In this document: positions 8,173 through 16,829 of the stretch, in pieces | Numbering within the stretch: the stretch's first letter is position 1 | Layout: every line of letters begins with the position of its first letter | Source of the DNA: Mesorhizobium australicum WSM2073 | GTDB lineage: Bacteria; Pseudomonadota; Alphaproteobacteria; Rhizobiales; Rhizobiaceae | Length of the DNA stretch: 64,000 nt | Assembly (NCBI RefSeq): GCF_000230995.2 | Contig: NC_019973.1 | Coordinates: forward strand, 372,001 to 436,000 | Direction: 5' to 3' | Program-made: the position numbers and the translations under genes | Notes under the pieces: model-generated | The model's input: only the letters and a program-made list of their open reading frames with translations | Told to the model about the DNA's origin: nothing | Database searches by the model: none

Positions 8173-8997
8173 ATGCTCGATATCAAACGCATCCCCATCC
8201 CCGCGCTGATCGGCATCGTCCTGACGGCACTGTTCGTGCTGGCGGCGATCTTCGCGCCCTGGATCTCACCGCATGACAATGCCGAAATCGTCGGCGATGT
8301 CTGGGAGCCGATATCGGCGGCGCATTGGCTGGGCACCGACAATCTCGGCCGCGATTTGCTGTCCCGGATGATCTATGGCGCGCGCATCACCTTGTTTATC
8401 GCGGTGCTGGCCACCGCGCTGTCGTTCTCGCTCGGCGCCATACTTGGCTTTTCGGCGGCCGTGTTCGGCGGCTGGTTCGATACGATCCTGTCGCGCCTCG
8501 TCGATCTCCTGATGTCGATCCCGACACTGATCATGGGCCTGGTGGTGCTCTCAGTGCTGCCAACCAACCTGGTGACGCTGATCCTGGTGATGGGCATTCT
8601 CGACTCGACGCGCGTCTATCGCCTGTCGCGCGCGGTCGCCGTCGACATCAACGTCATGGACTATGTCGAGGCCGCCAAGCTGCGCGGCGAAGGCAGCGCC
8701 TGGATCATCTTCCGCGAAATCCTGCCCAACGCGCTGTCGCCGCTGATCTCCGAGCTCGGCCTGCGCTTCATCTATGCGGTGCTGTTCCTGTCGACGTTGT
8801 CCTTTCTCGGCCTCGGCGTGCAGCCGCCGGACGCCGACTGGGGCGGCATGGTGAAGGAGAACAAGGACGGCATCGTGTTCGGCATAGGCGCCGCGCTCAT
8901 TCCCGCGGCCGCGATCGCAGCACTGGCGATCTCGGTCAATCTTGTGGCCGACTGGGTGCTGAACCGCACGACAAGCCTGAAGGGAGGACGCGGATGA
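8173..8997 (+). CDS. ABC transporter permease, DppC type
   Basis: 274 residues, inner-membrane permease partner of the preceding gene. It shows the DppC hallmarks: HWLGTDNLGRDLLSRMIYGAR near residue 50, then about five membrane helices, the EAA loop AAKLRGEGSAWIIFREILPN (~166-185), and the C-terminal LSFLGLGVQPPDADWGGMV. The stop overlaps the ATPase start (ATGATG at 8994), indicating translational coupling. Confidence 0.93.
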   Translation: MLDIKRIPIPALIGIVLTALFVLAAIFAPWISPHDNAEIVGDVWEPISAAHWLGTDNLGRDLLSRMIYGARITLFIAVLATALSFSLGAILGFSAAVFGGWFDTILSRLVDLLMSIPTLIMGLVVLSVLPTNLVTLILVMGILDSTRVYRLSRAVAVDINVMDYVEAAKLRGEGSAWIIFREILPNALSPLISELGLRFIYAVLFLSTLSFLGLGVQPPDADWGGMVKENKDGIVFGIGAALIPAAAIAALAISVNLVADWVLNRTTSLKGGRG

Positions 8998-10652
8998 TGG
9001 CCGACGTGAAGGCAAAGTCCACCCCTCTGCTCGATATCCGCAATTTGCGCATCGAGGCGACGGTCTATCCGCCAGGTGAGGCGCCGAAGAATATCGTGCT
9101 CGTGCACGACGTCTCGCTGACGCTGGAGAAGGGCAAGGTGCTCGGCCTGATCGGCGAATCCGGAGCCGGCAAGTCGACCATCGGCCTGTCGTCCATGGGC
9201 TATGGCCGTGGCGGCGTGCGCATCACCGGCGGCGAGGTGCTGCTCAACGGCCGCGACATCCTGAAGGGCGGCAAGGAAGGTTTCCGCAAGCTGCGTGGCC
9301 GCGAGGTCTGCTATGTCGCGCAGTCGGCGGCGGCCGCTTTCAACCCGGCGCACAGGCTGATGGACCAGGTGGTGGAAGCCACGCTGCTGCACGGGACGGC
9401 GACACGGGCGGAGGCCGAGAAACGCGCGATCGCGCTGTTCAAGAAGCTCAGCCTGCCGAACCCGGAAGCCATCGGCGAACGCTTTCCGCACCAGGTGTCA
9501 GGCGGCCAGCTGCAGCGCGTCATGACGGCTATGGCGCTGTGCTCGGAGCCTGACCTGATCGTCTTCGACGAACCGACGACGGCACTCGACGTGACGACGC
9601 AGATCGACGTGCTGGCGGCGATCAAGGACGCCATCCGCGACACCCATGTGGCGGCGCTCTATATCACGCACGATTTGGCCGTCGTTGCCCAAGTCTCGGA
9701 CGAGATCATGGTGCTGCGCCACGGCCGGCTGGTCGAATGGGGCGGCACCCGCCAGATCATCAAGGAACCGCGCCAGGAATACACCAACGCCCTGGTTTCG
9801 GTGCACGAGATCGAACATGCCGAGCAGAACCCCGGCACCACGCCGTTCCTGTCGGTCAAGAACGTCACCGCTGCCTATGGCGGCGGCCAGGTCAAGGTGC
9901 TGAAGAACGTCTCGGTCGATATCTACCCGGGCCAGACATTGGCCGTGGTTGGCGAATCCGGCTCAGGAAAATCGACGCTGGCGCGCGCCATAACCGGACT
10001 TTTGCCACCCGAGCAAGGCACCGTCACGTTCGACGGACGCCCGTTGGCCAACCGGCTTGCCGACCGGCCGAAGGAGGACCTGCGCCAGCTGCAGATGATC
10101 TATCAGATGGCCGACGTGGCGATGAACCCGCGTCAGACCGTCGGCACCATCATCGGCCGGCCGCTCGAATTCTATTTCGGCATGCACGGCAAACAGCGCG
10201 ATGCCCGCGTCGCCGAACTGCTCGACAAGATCGAAATGGGCAAGGGCTTTGTCGACCGTTACCCGGCCGAGCTTTCCGGCGGCCAGAAACAGCGTGTCTG
10301 CATCGCCCGCTCGCTCGCGGCAAAACCCAAGCTGATCATCTGCGACGAGGTGACCTCGGCGCTTGACCCCTTGGTGGCGCACGGCATCCTGAAGCTTCTG
10401 CTTGAACTGCAGAAGGAGGAGAACGTCGCCTATCTGTTCATCACCCACGATCTGGCGACGGTGAAGTCGATCGCCGATTCGATCGCTGTGATGTATCGCG
10501 GCGAGGTGGTGCGCTATGGTTCGAAGAGCAAGGTGCTGACGCCCCCCTTCGACGACTACACCGACCTTCTCTTGTCATCGGTCCCGGAGATGGAGATCGG
10601 CTGGCTGGAAAAGGCGATCAAGGGGCGGCGCATGGCCAGCGCCGGGAACTAG
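8994..10652 (+). CDS. Fused double ABC ATPase (DppD-DppF type)
   Basis: 552 residues containing two complete ATPase cassettes in one chain. Cassette 1 (~10-270): Walker A GESGAGKST, signature VSGGQLQRV, Walker B LIVFDEPT. Cassette 2 (~285-545): Walker A GESGSGKST, signature LSGGQKQRV, Walker B LIICDEVT. The frame is open far upstream, but the ATG at 8994 has AGGGAGGA six bases before it and overlaps the permease stop. In cassette 2 Walker B ends in DEV rather than the usual DEP/DEA. It energises the importer made by the two upstream permeases. Fusion of the two ATPases is common in Rhizobiales peptide systems. Confidence 0.93.
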   Translation: MMADVKAKSTPLLDIRNLRIEATVYPPGEAPKNIVLVHDVSLTLEKGKVLGLIGESGAGKSTIGLSSMGYGRGGVRITGGEVLLNGRDILKGGKEGFRKLRGREVCYVAQSAAAAFNPAHRLMDQVVEATLLHGTATRAEAEKRAIALFKKLSLPNPEAIGERFPHQVSGGQLQRVMTAMALCSEPDLIVFDEPTTALDVTTQIDVLAAIKDAIRDTHVAALYITHDLAVVAQVSDEIMVLRHGRLVEWGGTRQIIKEPRQEYTNALVSVHEIEHAEQNPGTTPFLSVKNVTAAYGGGQVKVLKNVSVDIYPGQTLAVVGESGSGKSTLARAITGLLPPEQGTVTFDGRPLANRLADRPKEDLRQLQMIYQMADVAMNPRQTVGTIIGRPLEFYFGMHGKQRDARVAELLDKIEMGKGFVDRYPAELSGGQKQRVCIARSLAAKPKLIICDEVTSALDPLVAHGILKLLLELQKEENVAYLFITHDLATVKSIADSIAVMYRGEVVRYGSKSKVLTPPFDDYTDLLLSSVPEMEIGWLEKAIKGRRMASAGN

Positions 10653-10656
10653 CGCA

Positions 10657-10748
10657 GTTCACGGTTTCACGGGAACGGTGAACTGCTCTATCTCTTTGTT
10701 TTTATGCAATTCCGGATGGAAAGCCGTTCACACTTTTCCTGGAATTGC
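10657..10748. repeat. Two-hairpin extragenic palindromic element
   Basis: The gap between the ATPase and second binding-protein genes contains GTTCAC (10657) paired with GTGAAC (10678), then GCAATTCC (10706-10713) paired with GGAATTGC (10741-10748), joined by a T-rich stretch. The pattern and wording (TCTCTTTGTTTTTATGCAATTCC) resemble an intergenic element dispersed in many copies in Mesorhizobium-type genomes, recalled rather than searched. It may end transcription or protect the upstream mRNA. No convincing gene lies in the 222-base gap. Confidence 0.6.
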
Positions 10749-10874
10749 TCTAGGCACCCGCCGATCCGCCAACCAGGGGAGATGGCGGCCGTCATCCGCA
10801 TGCAACACTAGGGCGCCACACGTCCTTTGGACGGGCGCCACTGGTGCGGCGTTGTTTTCAACAAGGGGTAGGAC

Positions 10875-12461
10875 ATGAAGACTGAACTCGATCATCTCGC
10901 CGATCTCGCTGGCCAGGGCCGGATATCGCGTCGCGACTTTCTTGGCCGCACCGCGGCGCTCGGCGTGTCCGCCGCGCTGGCAACGACGCTGGCCGGGAGG
11001 GCCTTCGCGCAGAGCCCGGTCAAGGGCGGCATCATCAAGGCCGGCCTGCAGGGCGGTGAATCGACCAACAGCCTCGACCCTGCCCTGAACCTCAGCCAGG
11101 TCACCTACAGTTTCAGCAAGCAGTGGGGCGAGTATCTTGCCCGGTTAACCCCAGACAACAAGCTGGTAAACCTGATCGCCGAAGACATCGGCGCTTCCAA
11201 GGACGCCAAGACGTGGACGATCAAGGTCCGTGACGGCATCGAATTCCACAATGGCAAGACGGTAAACGCCGAAGACGTTGCCGCCACCATCGAGCGCCAT
11301 GCCGACGAGAAGTCGAAGTCGGGCGCGCTCGGTATCCTCAAGAACATCAAGGGCGTCAAGGCGAGCGGCAAGGAAGTGATCGTCACGCTCGGCGATGCAG
11401 ACGCCGACTTCCCCTATCTGATGGCCGACTACCATCTCGTCATCCAGCCGAATGGCGGCAAGGACAACCCGAATGCCGGCATCAGCGCCGGTCCCTACAA
11501 GGTCACCGTCAACCAGCCGGGCGTGCGCCATGGCGGCGAACGCTTTGCCAACTACTGGCAGGGCGACAAGGCCGGCCATGCCGACCAGGTCGAGATCGTC
11601 GTCATCAATGACGCGACGGCGCGTCTCGCTGCCCTCCAGGGTGGTCAGGTCCACATGATCAACCGCGTCGAGCCGAAGGTTGTCGATCTGGTCAAGCGCA
11701 TTGCCGGCGTAAGTATCGAGAACGTGTCTGGCAAGGGCTACTACCCGTTCAACATGTTCTGCGACACCGCACCCTTCGACAGCAACGATCTGCGTATGGC
11801 GCTCAAGCTCGCCATGGACCGCGAGGAAATGCTGGAGAAGATTCTGCGCGGCTACGGCTCGGTGGGCAACGACTTCCCGATCAACGAAGCCTACCCGCTG
11901 TTTACCGCCATCGAGCAGCGCAAATTCGATCCGGAAAAAGCCGCCGCCCTCTACAAGAAGTCGGGCCATAGCGGCTCGGTCCTGCTGCGTACCTCCGATG
12001 TCGCCTTCCCCGGCGCCGTCGACGCCGCCCAGCTCTATCAGCAGAGTGCGGCCAAAGCCGGGATCAAGATCGAGATCAAGCGCGAGCCCGGCGATGGCTA
12101 CTGGTCCGAGGTGTGGAACAAAAAGCCCTTCTCGCTCTCCTATTGGGGCGGCCGCGCCACGCAGGATCAGATGTATTCCACCGGCTATGTCTCGACGGCC
12201 GACTGGAACGACACGCGCTTCAAGCGGCCGGAATTCGACAAGATGCTGTTTGCGGCGCGCGGCGAACTCGACCAGGACAAGCGCAAGGCGATCTACCACG
12301 ACATGGCGGTCATGATGCGCGACGAAGGTGGCCTGATCGTGCCCTTCTTCAACCAGTTCATCGACGCGGCCGCCACCAACAAGATCAGCGGCTGGGTCAA
12401 GAACCCGATCGGAGAAATGATGGATGGGTACGCGCTGGGAGAATGCTGGCTGAACGCCTGA
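10875..12461 (+). CDS. Peptide-type ABC transporter substrate-binding protein 2 (SBP_bac_5), TAT signal
   Basis: 528 residues, an evident paralogue of the protein encoded at 5600: same length, same TAT motif (SRRDFLGRTAALGVSAAL), same mature start (KGGIIKAGLQGGESTNSLDP), and most residues identical by eye to the end (GYALGECWLNA against GYALAKCWLQA). Differences lie mainly in the ligand-binding half, for example YYPFNMFCDTAPFD in place of YVFIMHCNTAPFD. It probably uses the same permease and ATPase with a shifted ligand range. It has its own ribosome site (GGGGTAGG before 10875) and is followed by a terminator-like hairpin. Confidence 0.92.
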   Translation: MKTELDHLADLAGQGRISRRDFLGRTAALGVSAALATTLAGRAFAQSPVKGGIIKAGLQGGESTNSLDPALNLSQVTYSFSKQWGEYLARLTPDNKLVNLIAEDIGASKDAKTWTIKVRDGIEFHNGKTVNAEDVAATIERHADEKSKSGALGILKNIKGVKASGKEVIVTLGDADADFPYLMADYHLVIQPNGGKDNPNAGISAGPYKVTVNQPGVRHGGERFANYWQGDKAGHADQVEIVVINDATARLAALQGGQVHMINRVEPKVVDLVKRIAGVSIENVSGKGYYPFNMFCDTAPFDSNDLRMALKLAMDREEMLEKILRGYGSVGNDFPINEAYPLFTAIEQRKFDPEKAAALYKKSGHSGSVLLRTSDVAFPGAVDAAQLYQQSAAKAGIKIEIKREPGDGYWSEVWNKKPFSLSYWGGRATQDQMYSTGYVSTADWNDTRFKRPEFDKMLFAARGELDQDKRKAIYHDMAVMMRDEGGLIVPFFNQFIDAAATNKISGWVKNPIGEMMDGYALGECWLNA

Positions 12462-12481
12462 CATCTGTCTCATATTGAAAA

Positions 12482-12510
12482 GCGCCGCGTGTCCGAACGA
12501 CACGCGGCGC
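12482..12510 (+). terminator. Rho-independent terminator-like hairpin
   Basis: GCGCCGCGTGTC (12482-12493) and GACACGCGGCGC (12499-12510) are a perfect 12-base inverted repeat with a five-base loop, 20 bases after the second binding-protein stop. An A-rich run precedes it and a moderate T-run (CTCGTTTC) follows. It would end the transporter transcript and partly separate the downstream phosphodiesterase gene. Confidence 0.7.
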
Positions 12511-12544
12511 ACTCGTTTCAACAGGCAATCGCGTGGAGCAACCG

Positions 12545-13384
12545 GTGGCGATCCAATCCAAGCTTCTGCTGATCATCCTCGATGGCGTTCCCTACCGCAA
12601 CTGGCGCCGGCTGATGGGCAATCTCGAGGGTTGGGTGCAATCGGGCGAGGCGCGGGTGTGGAAGATGCGCTCGGTGCTGCCGTCGACCTCGGCCTGCTGC
12701 TATGCCTCGATCCACACCGGCGTTTCGCCGCAGGTGCACGGGATCCTGTCCAACGAAAACCGGTTTCGCGTCGGACAGCCCGATATCTTCTCGGAAGTCA
12801 GCAAGGCCGGCGGCAGGACCGGCGCGGTTACCCATTCCTACTGGTCTGAATTCTTCCGTTCCTATCCCTTCGACCTCGTCGAGGACATGGAATATGACGA
12901 GCCCGGCGGACCGATCACGCATGGCCGCTTCCACACCATGACCGGCTATAATCTCAGGAACCAGATGACGCCGAGCGATGTCGACCTGTTCGCGACGCTG
13001 ACCATGCTCACCCGGCGCCACGGCATCGACTACGGCATCCTGCACACCTGCACGCTGGACTCGATGGGTCACCGCTTCGGTCATGACTGCCACGAGATGG
13101 ACCATGCCTGCTACGCCATGGACGGCATGCTGGCGGCCTTCCTGCCGGGCTGGATCGAAGCCGGCTACGAGGTCATGGTCACCGCCGACCATGGCCAGAC
13201 CGACCGCGGTCACCATGGCGGCCATGACGACGAGATGCAGGATTTCGCACTGTATTATTTCGGACAAGGCAAAGGGCCGGAAGCCGACACGCTGCTCGAC
13301 CAGTTGCAACTGGCGCCAACGGTGTTGAGCCGGCTGGGCGTGCCGGTGCCGGCGACGATGAAGGCGAAGGCTTTTCTCACCTGA
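12545..13384 (+). CDS. Alkaline phosphatase superfamily protein (type I phosphodiesterase / nucleotide pyrophosphatase)
   Basis: About 279 residues. Features of the family are the N-terminal metal site ILDGVPYRNWRR (Asp ligand), the active-site segment SVLPSTSACCYASIHTGVSP with the nucleophilic Ser/Thr (~40-60), DSMGHRFGHDC with metal ligands, and VTADHGQTDRGHHGG with Asp-His ligands near residue 215. It should hydrolyse a phosphodiester or phosphomonoester; the substrate is unknown. No signal peptide is visible. GTG 12545 is preferred because GGAG lies six bases upstream; GTG 12533 is possible. Its place after the transporter suggests a linked substrate, but a hairpin separates them. Confidence 0.8.
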   Translation: MAIQSKLLLIILDGVPYRNWRRLMGNLEGWVQSGEARVWKMRSVLPSTSACCYASIHTGVSPQVHGILSNENRFRVGQPDIFSEVSKAGGRTGAVTHSYWSEFFRSYPFDLVEDMEYDEPGGPITHGRFHTMTGYNLRNQMTPSDVDLFATLTMLTRRHGIDYGILHTCTLDSMGHRFGHDCHEMDHACYAMDGMLAAFLPGWIEAGYEVMVTADHGQTDRGHHGGHDDEMQDFALYYFGQGKGPEADTLLDQLQLAPTVLSRLGVPVPATMKAKAFLT

Positions 13385-13504
13385 TCGGGCGGCTGGCGCC
13401 TCCCGCATCCGCCTGCCGGCACCTTCTCCCCCTAAACGGCGCGAAGGGATGCTCTGGCAACCGCCCCGCTCTTCGGTTAGCCTCCCAAAATTCCTTGGCG
13501 GAGG

Positions 13505-14131
13505 ATGAACCTTTTTGGACCGATCGGCGACAGAGCAAACAGGAGCCAGGCGGCTCGACCGGCCATGACAGCGGCGACGGAGACCGATCGCGCGCTTGTC
13601 GACCGGGTCGCGAAGAGCGACCGGGCCGCCGTGCGGCTCCTGTTCATGCGTCACCACGCGCGGATCTACCGCTTCGTGGCGCGCCAGACGGGATCGGAAA
13701 TGATGGCTGACGATATCGCCAACGAGGTGTTTCTCGAACTGTGGCGCCAGGCGCCGGGTTTCGAAGGGCGCTCCGAAGTCTCGACATGGCTGCTCGGCAT
13801 CGCCCGCTTCAAGGCGCTGTCGCTGCTGCGCAAGAAGAAGGAAGACTGGATCGACGACGAGGCCGCCGCCGCGGTGCCCGACAGCGCCGACACGCCTGAG
13901 ATCGTCACCATGAAGGAGGATAAGGCCGCCGCCTTGCGCCGCCTGATTGATGCCTTGCCCGAGGAGCACCGCACGGTGATCGATCTCGCCTATTATCTAG
14001 GCCAGTCGGTGATCGAGATCGCCGAGGTGCTCGACATTCCGGTCGCGACCGTCAAGACCCGTATGTTCTACGCCCGCAAGAAACTCGGCGAAGCCCTGAA
14101 GGCCGCCGGTTACGACAGGGGGTGGCCATGA
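13505..14131 (+). CDS. ECF RNA polymerase sigma factor
   Basis: About 208 residues from ATG 13505, or 188 from ATG 13565; the start is uncertain because the GGAGG before 13505 is too close and the AGGAG before 13565 is rather far. Region 2 covers YRFVARQTGSEMMADDIANEVFLELWRQ and the -10 contact WLLGIARFKALSLLRKKK. Region 4 is LRRLIDALPEEHRTVIDLAYY, then the helix-turn-helix SVIEIAEVLDIPVATVKTR. It directs RNA polymerase to a small regulon. The stop overlaps the ATG of the anti-sigma gene, so both are made together. Confidence 0.92.
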   Translation: MNLFGPIGDRANRSQAARPAMTAATETDRALVDRVAKSDRAAVRLLFMRHHARIYRFVARQTGSEMMADDIANEVFLELWRQAPGFEGRSEVSTWLLGIARFKALSLLRKKKEDWIDDEAAAAVPDSADTPEIVTMKEDKAAALRRLIDALPEEHRTVIDLAYYLGQSVIEIAEVLDIPVATVKTRMFYARKKLGEALKAAGYDRGWP

Positions 14132-14796
14132 GCGCCGCTGAAAAGATGTCGCGCCGCGACGAAATGGAAACGCTGCTGCCGTTCTACCTGAACGGCTCGC
14201 TCGAAGGTTCGGATCTGGAAGCCGTCGAGGAATGGCTGGCCAACGATCCCTCGGCACTTGCCGCGCTTGGCGAGGCGGAAGCCGAATTCTCCGGCACCGC
14301 GGCGGCCAATGAGGCGATCCGCCCGCCGGCCGATGCGCTCAGCCGCTTCGCCAAGGCGCTGGACGCGGAGGCCGGGCCTGCACGCAGGCCGGCCGGATCG
14401 TCCTGGCTGGCGCAGGCGTGGGGCCGTTTCATGGCGGTGCCGGTCGGCGTCGCCTGGGCGGCGGCCGCGGTTCTGCTGGCCTTGATCGCCGTGCAGTCGC
14501 TGGTGCAGCCCGGCGGCAAGGGCGGCAATTTCGAGATCGCCGGCGCACAAGACGATCTGGCCAAATTGCCGTTTGCGCTGGTCAAGTTCAAGCCGGACGC
14601 CAGGATGGCCGACATTGCCGTCTTCCTCGACGCCAACAAGCTCAAGTTCATCGGCGGACCGACCGCCGATGGCATCTTCAGGCTCGCCATTCCGGCGACG
14701 ACAGCCGCCGACTACGAGAAGGCGCGCAGCCTTATTGCCGCCCAGCCTTTCGCCGAGACTGTGATCGAGGGAAGGAAACCTGTTGATGGCGGCTGA
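14128..14796 (+). CDS. Membrane anti-sigma factor
   Basis: 222 residues. The cytoplasmic N-terminal ~100 residues contain a zinc-finger-like anti-sigma fold (ETLLPFYLNGSLEGSDLEAV, EEWLANDPSAL) but no HxxxCxxC motif, so no zinc ligand is obvious. One membrane helix follows at ~105-125 (VGVAWAAAAVLLALIAVQSL). The C-terminal ~95 residues are periplasmic, ending ATTAADYEKARSLIAAQPF. It would hold the upstream sigma factor at the membrane until a signal arrives. The ATG overlaps the sigma stop and AGGGGG lies upstream. The stop overlaps the protease start by 11 bases. Confidence 0.85.
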   Translation: MSAAEKMSRRDEMETLLPFYLNGSLEGSDLEAVEEWLANDPSALAALGEAEAEFSGTAAANEAIRPPADALSRFAKALDAEAGPARRPAGSSWLAQAWGRFMAVPVGVAWAAAAVLLALIAVQSLVQPGGKGGNFEIAGAQDDLAKLPFALVKFKPDARMADIAVFLDANKLKFIGGPTADGIFRLAIPATTAADYEKARSLIAAQPFAETVIEGRKPVDGG

Positions 14797-16225
14797 GGCG
14801 GTCATTCGATTTGCGGCTGTCCTTGCGGCGGCGATGACAATCGCCGCCGTGCCTGTGTCGGCGCAGACCAACGACGGCAATCCCGAGCGGGCCAAAATCG
14901 ATTGCAGCAACGACGCCAATGCAATGGCGGCCGACTGCGTCAAGGACGGCGGCGCCACCAAAGGCGGGTCGGGTGCGGCCCAGGCCAGCGCCGTTTTTCT
15001 GCCCGCCTTGATCGTCGACCTTTTCCCCAATCCGGCCGCCCCTCCTACACCGGTGCCGGCACCACGGCCGGAGCCCGCGACTTCCCCCGGGGGCAACCAG
15101 GCCGGCCCACCAGCCAGTGGACCGATCGTCTCGCCGACCGATCTCATCACCGTCCAGTCGCGGCGCGCCGTGACCGGGGAGTTCGTGCCGGACGAGGTGC
15201 TGGTGACGGTCGATGGCGATGCCGGTGCCGTGCAGCAGATCGCCGCTTCCTTCGGCCTAGAAGTACGCTCGCAGCGCCAGTCCCGGCTGCTTGGCGCCAC
15301 TTTGGTGCGTTTCGGCATTCCCGATGGCCGCCCTGTCGGCGTGGTGCTGGCGCAGCTTGCCGCCGACGGCCGCACGCGGCGCCGCGAGCCCAACCACATC
15401 TACTCGCTGCAGCAGGCGGCCGGCATCGTCAACTATGCCTTCGACCGCATCGCGCTCGACGCCAAACAGGCCAGCGGCGAGAACGTGCGCGTCGCCGTCA
15501 TCGATACCGGCATCGACGACAGCAATCCGGCGCTTGCCGGCGTCATCGCCGCGCAGTTCGACGCCATGCCCGACGTGCCGATCGAAAAGCGCGACCACGG
15601 CACTTCGATCGACGGTCTGATTGCCGGCGTCGGCCCGCTGGAAGGCATGGCGCCGGGCGCCAGGATCTACCATGCGCGCGCCTTCGAGGGCGGCAAGTCG
15701 ACCATGGACGTCATCCTGTCGGCGCTCGACTGGGCGGCGGACCAGAATGTCAGCATCATCAATATGAGCTTCGTCGGACCGAAAAACGACCTGCTCGGCA
15801 CCGCCTGCCGCAATGCACGGGCGCTTGGCATGGTGCTGGTGGCGGCGGCCGGCAATAACGGGCCGAAGGCGCCCTACGGCTATCCGGCCGCCTTTGACGG
15901 CGTCATCGCCGTGACGGCCACCGACGCCAAGGATGCGTTGATGCCGCAGGCCAATCGCGGCGCCTATGTGTTCATCTCGGCGCCGGGCGTCGACATGGTG
16001 GCGCCGAGCGGCGCCGGCTCGGACGTCGTCACGGGCACCTCGTTTGCCGCGGCAATCGTCAGTGGCGCCATCGCCAACCTCATCCATGCCACGCCCGACC
16101 GCTCGGCCGACGACATCGAGAAGGCGCTTGCGGCGACCGCGAAGGATCTCGGGCTTAAGGGGCGCGACAATGATTTCGGCTACGGCCTGCTGGACATCAA
16201 GGCTGCAGGGACGGCGAAGGAATAG
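14786..16225 (+). CDS. Exported subtilisin-like serine protease (S8)
   Basis: 479 residues. A Sec signal peptide covers ~1-28 (FAAVLAAAMTIAAVPVSA). A Pro-rich linker at ~85-115 and a prodomain-like segment (~125-200) follow. The S8 catalytic triad is visible: Asp in VAVIDTGID (~237), His in RDHGTSIDG (~272), Ser in VTGTSFAAA (~418); the oxyanion Asn is in AAAGNNGP. It is therefore probably a periplasmic or secreted active protease. It overlaps the anti-sigma gene by 11 bases, so sigma, anti-sigma and protease form one operon. The protease may be an effector of the regulon or act on the anti-sigma periplasmic domain; this is inference. Confidence 0.92.
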   Translation: MAAEAVIRFAAVLAAAMTIAAVPVSAQTNDGNPERAKIDCSNDANAMAADCVKDGGATKGGSGAAQASAVFLPALIVDLFPNPAAPPTPVPAPRPEPATSPGGNQAGPPASGPIVSPTDLITVQSRRAVTGEFVPDEVLVTVDGDAGAVQQIAASFGLEVRSQRQSRLLGATLVRFGIPDGRPVGVVLAQLAADGRTRRREPNHIYSLQQAAGIVNYAFDRIALDAKQASGENVRVAVIDTGIDDSNPALAGVIAAQFDAMPDVPIEKRDHGTSIDGLIAGVGPLEGMAPGARIYHARAFEGGKSTMDVILSALDWAADQNVSIINMSFVGPKNDLLGTACRNARALGMVLVAAAGNNGPKAPYGYPAAFDGVIAVTATDAKDALMPQANRGAYVFISAPGVDMVAPSGAGSDVVTGTSFAAAIVSGAIANLIHATPDRSADDIEKALAATAKDLGLKGRDNDFGYGLLDIKAAGTAKE

Positions 16226-16730
16226 CCAACGACGGCTCAGGCCGCGCTTTGCCGGGACGAAGCAGGAACCAGAACGCGGCGATGTGCGTGATCATCAGCA
16301 GCGGCACGTAGATGATGGGAATCGCATAGGTGGCTCCCAACTGCTCCGCATGCTCGGGAAGGTCTGTCTGGATGGCGTGGTAATAGTCGACGACAAGGTC
16401 AGCCATTCCGACAACATTGAAGGCGACGACGAATGCCCAGAAGAGCAGGCGAACTCTGACCGTCAGCAATGCCAGCATGGCCAGCACCCCGGTGGCGAAG
16501 TCGCCATAGGCGGCGAACATGGCGAAGCCGGCAGGCAGATTGGGGCCGACTACGCCCGGAAGCAGGAACACGAGACCGAAGAAGCGGAAACTGTGCAGCG
16601 TGGCAATGGCGCGTTGCGCCGCCATGCGATCCATCGAGTCCAGCCATGGCAGGCCATATGCACCGAAGCAAAGCAGTCATGCGACATAGCCCAGGACGAG
16701 TTGGATCTGGAACAGCATCGGCGTTGACAT
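16197..16730 (-). pseudogene. Four-helix membrane protein gene with premature stop at codon 18
   Basis: Read on the minus strand from ATG 16730 the frame gives MSTPMLFQIQLVLGYVA, then TGA (16679-16677), then LLCFGAYGLPWLDSMDR and a hydrophobic protein with about three further helices (FFGLVFLLPGVVGPNLPAG, GVLAMLALLTVRVRLLFWAF, IPIIYVPLLMITHIAAFWFL). A Trp TGG to TGA change would restore a first helix at the expected place, so I read this as a broken gene. Re-initiation at ATG 16634 would give a 145-residue protein lacking helix 1. The family is not recognised with certainty. The 3' end overlaps the convergent protease gene by 29 bases. It is divergent from the LysR gene, which may control it. 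Confidence 0.65.
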
Positions 16731-16829
16731 CGGTTTCCTCGCAACAGGTGGTCATGCGGTCCCGCGCACTTCGACCGTTAGCTAAGACTGCTTTCATAGT
16801 TCGGCCATCCGCTGTAATCAGAACAGCCT

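Noticed and set aside
8325..8993. Long upstream extension of the fused ATPase
   Set aside because: The extension is an alternate-frame reading of the DppC-type permease; the ATPase has its own ribosome site before 8994.
16399..16797. 133-codon minus-strand open frame over the membrane-protein start region
   Set aside because: It is out of frame with the hydrophobic protein, has an Arg-rich, low-complexity translation typical of a GC-rich shadow frame, and no domain.
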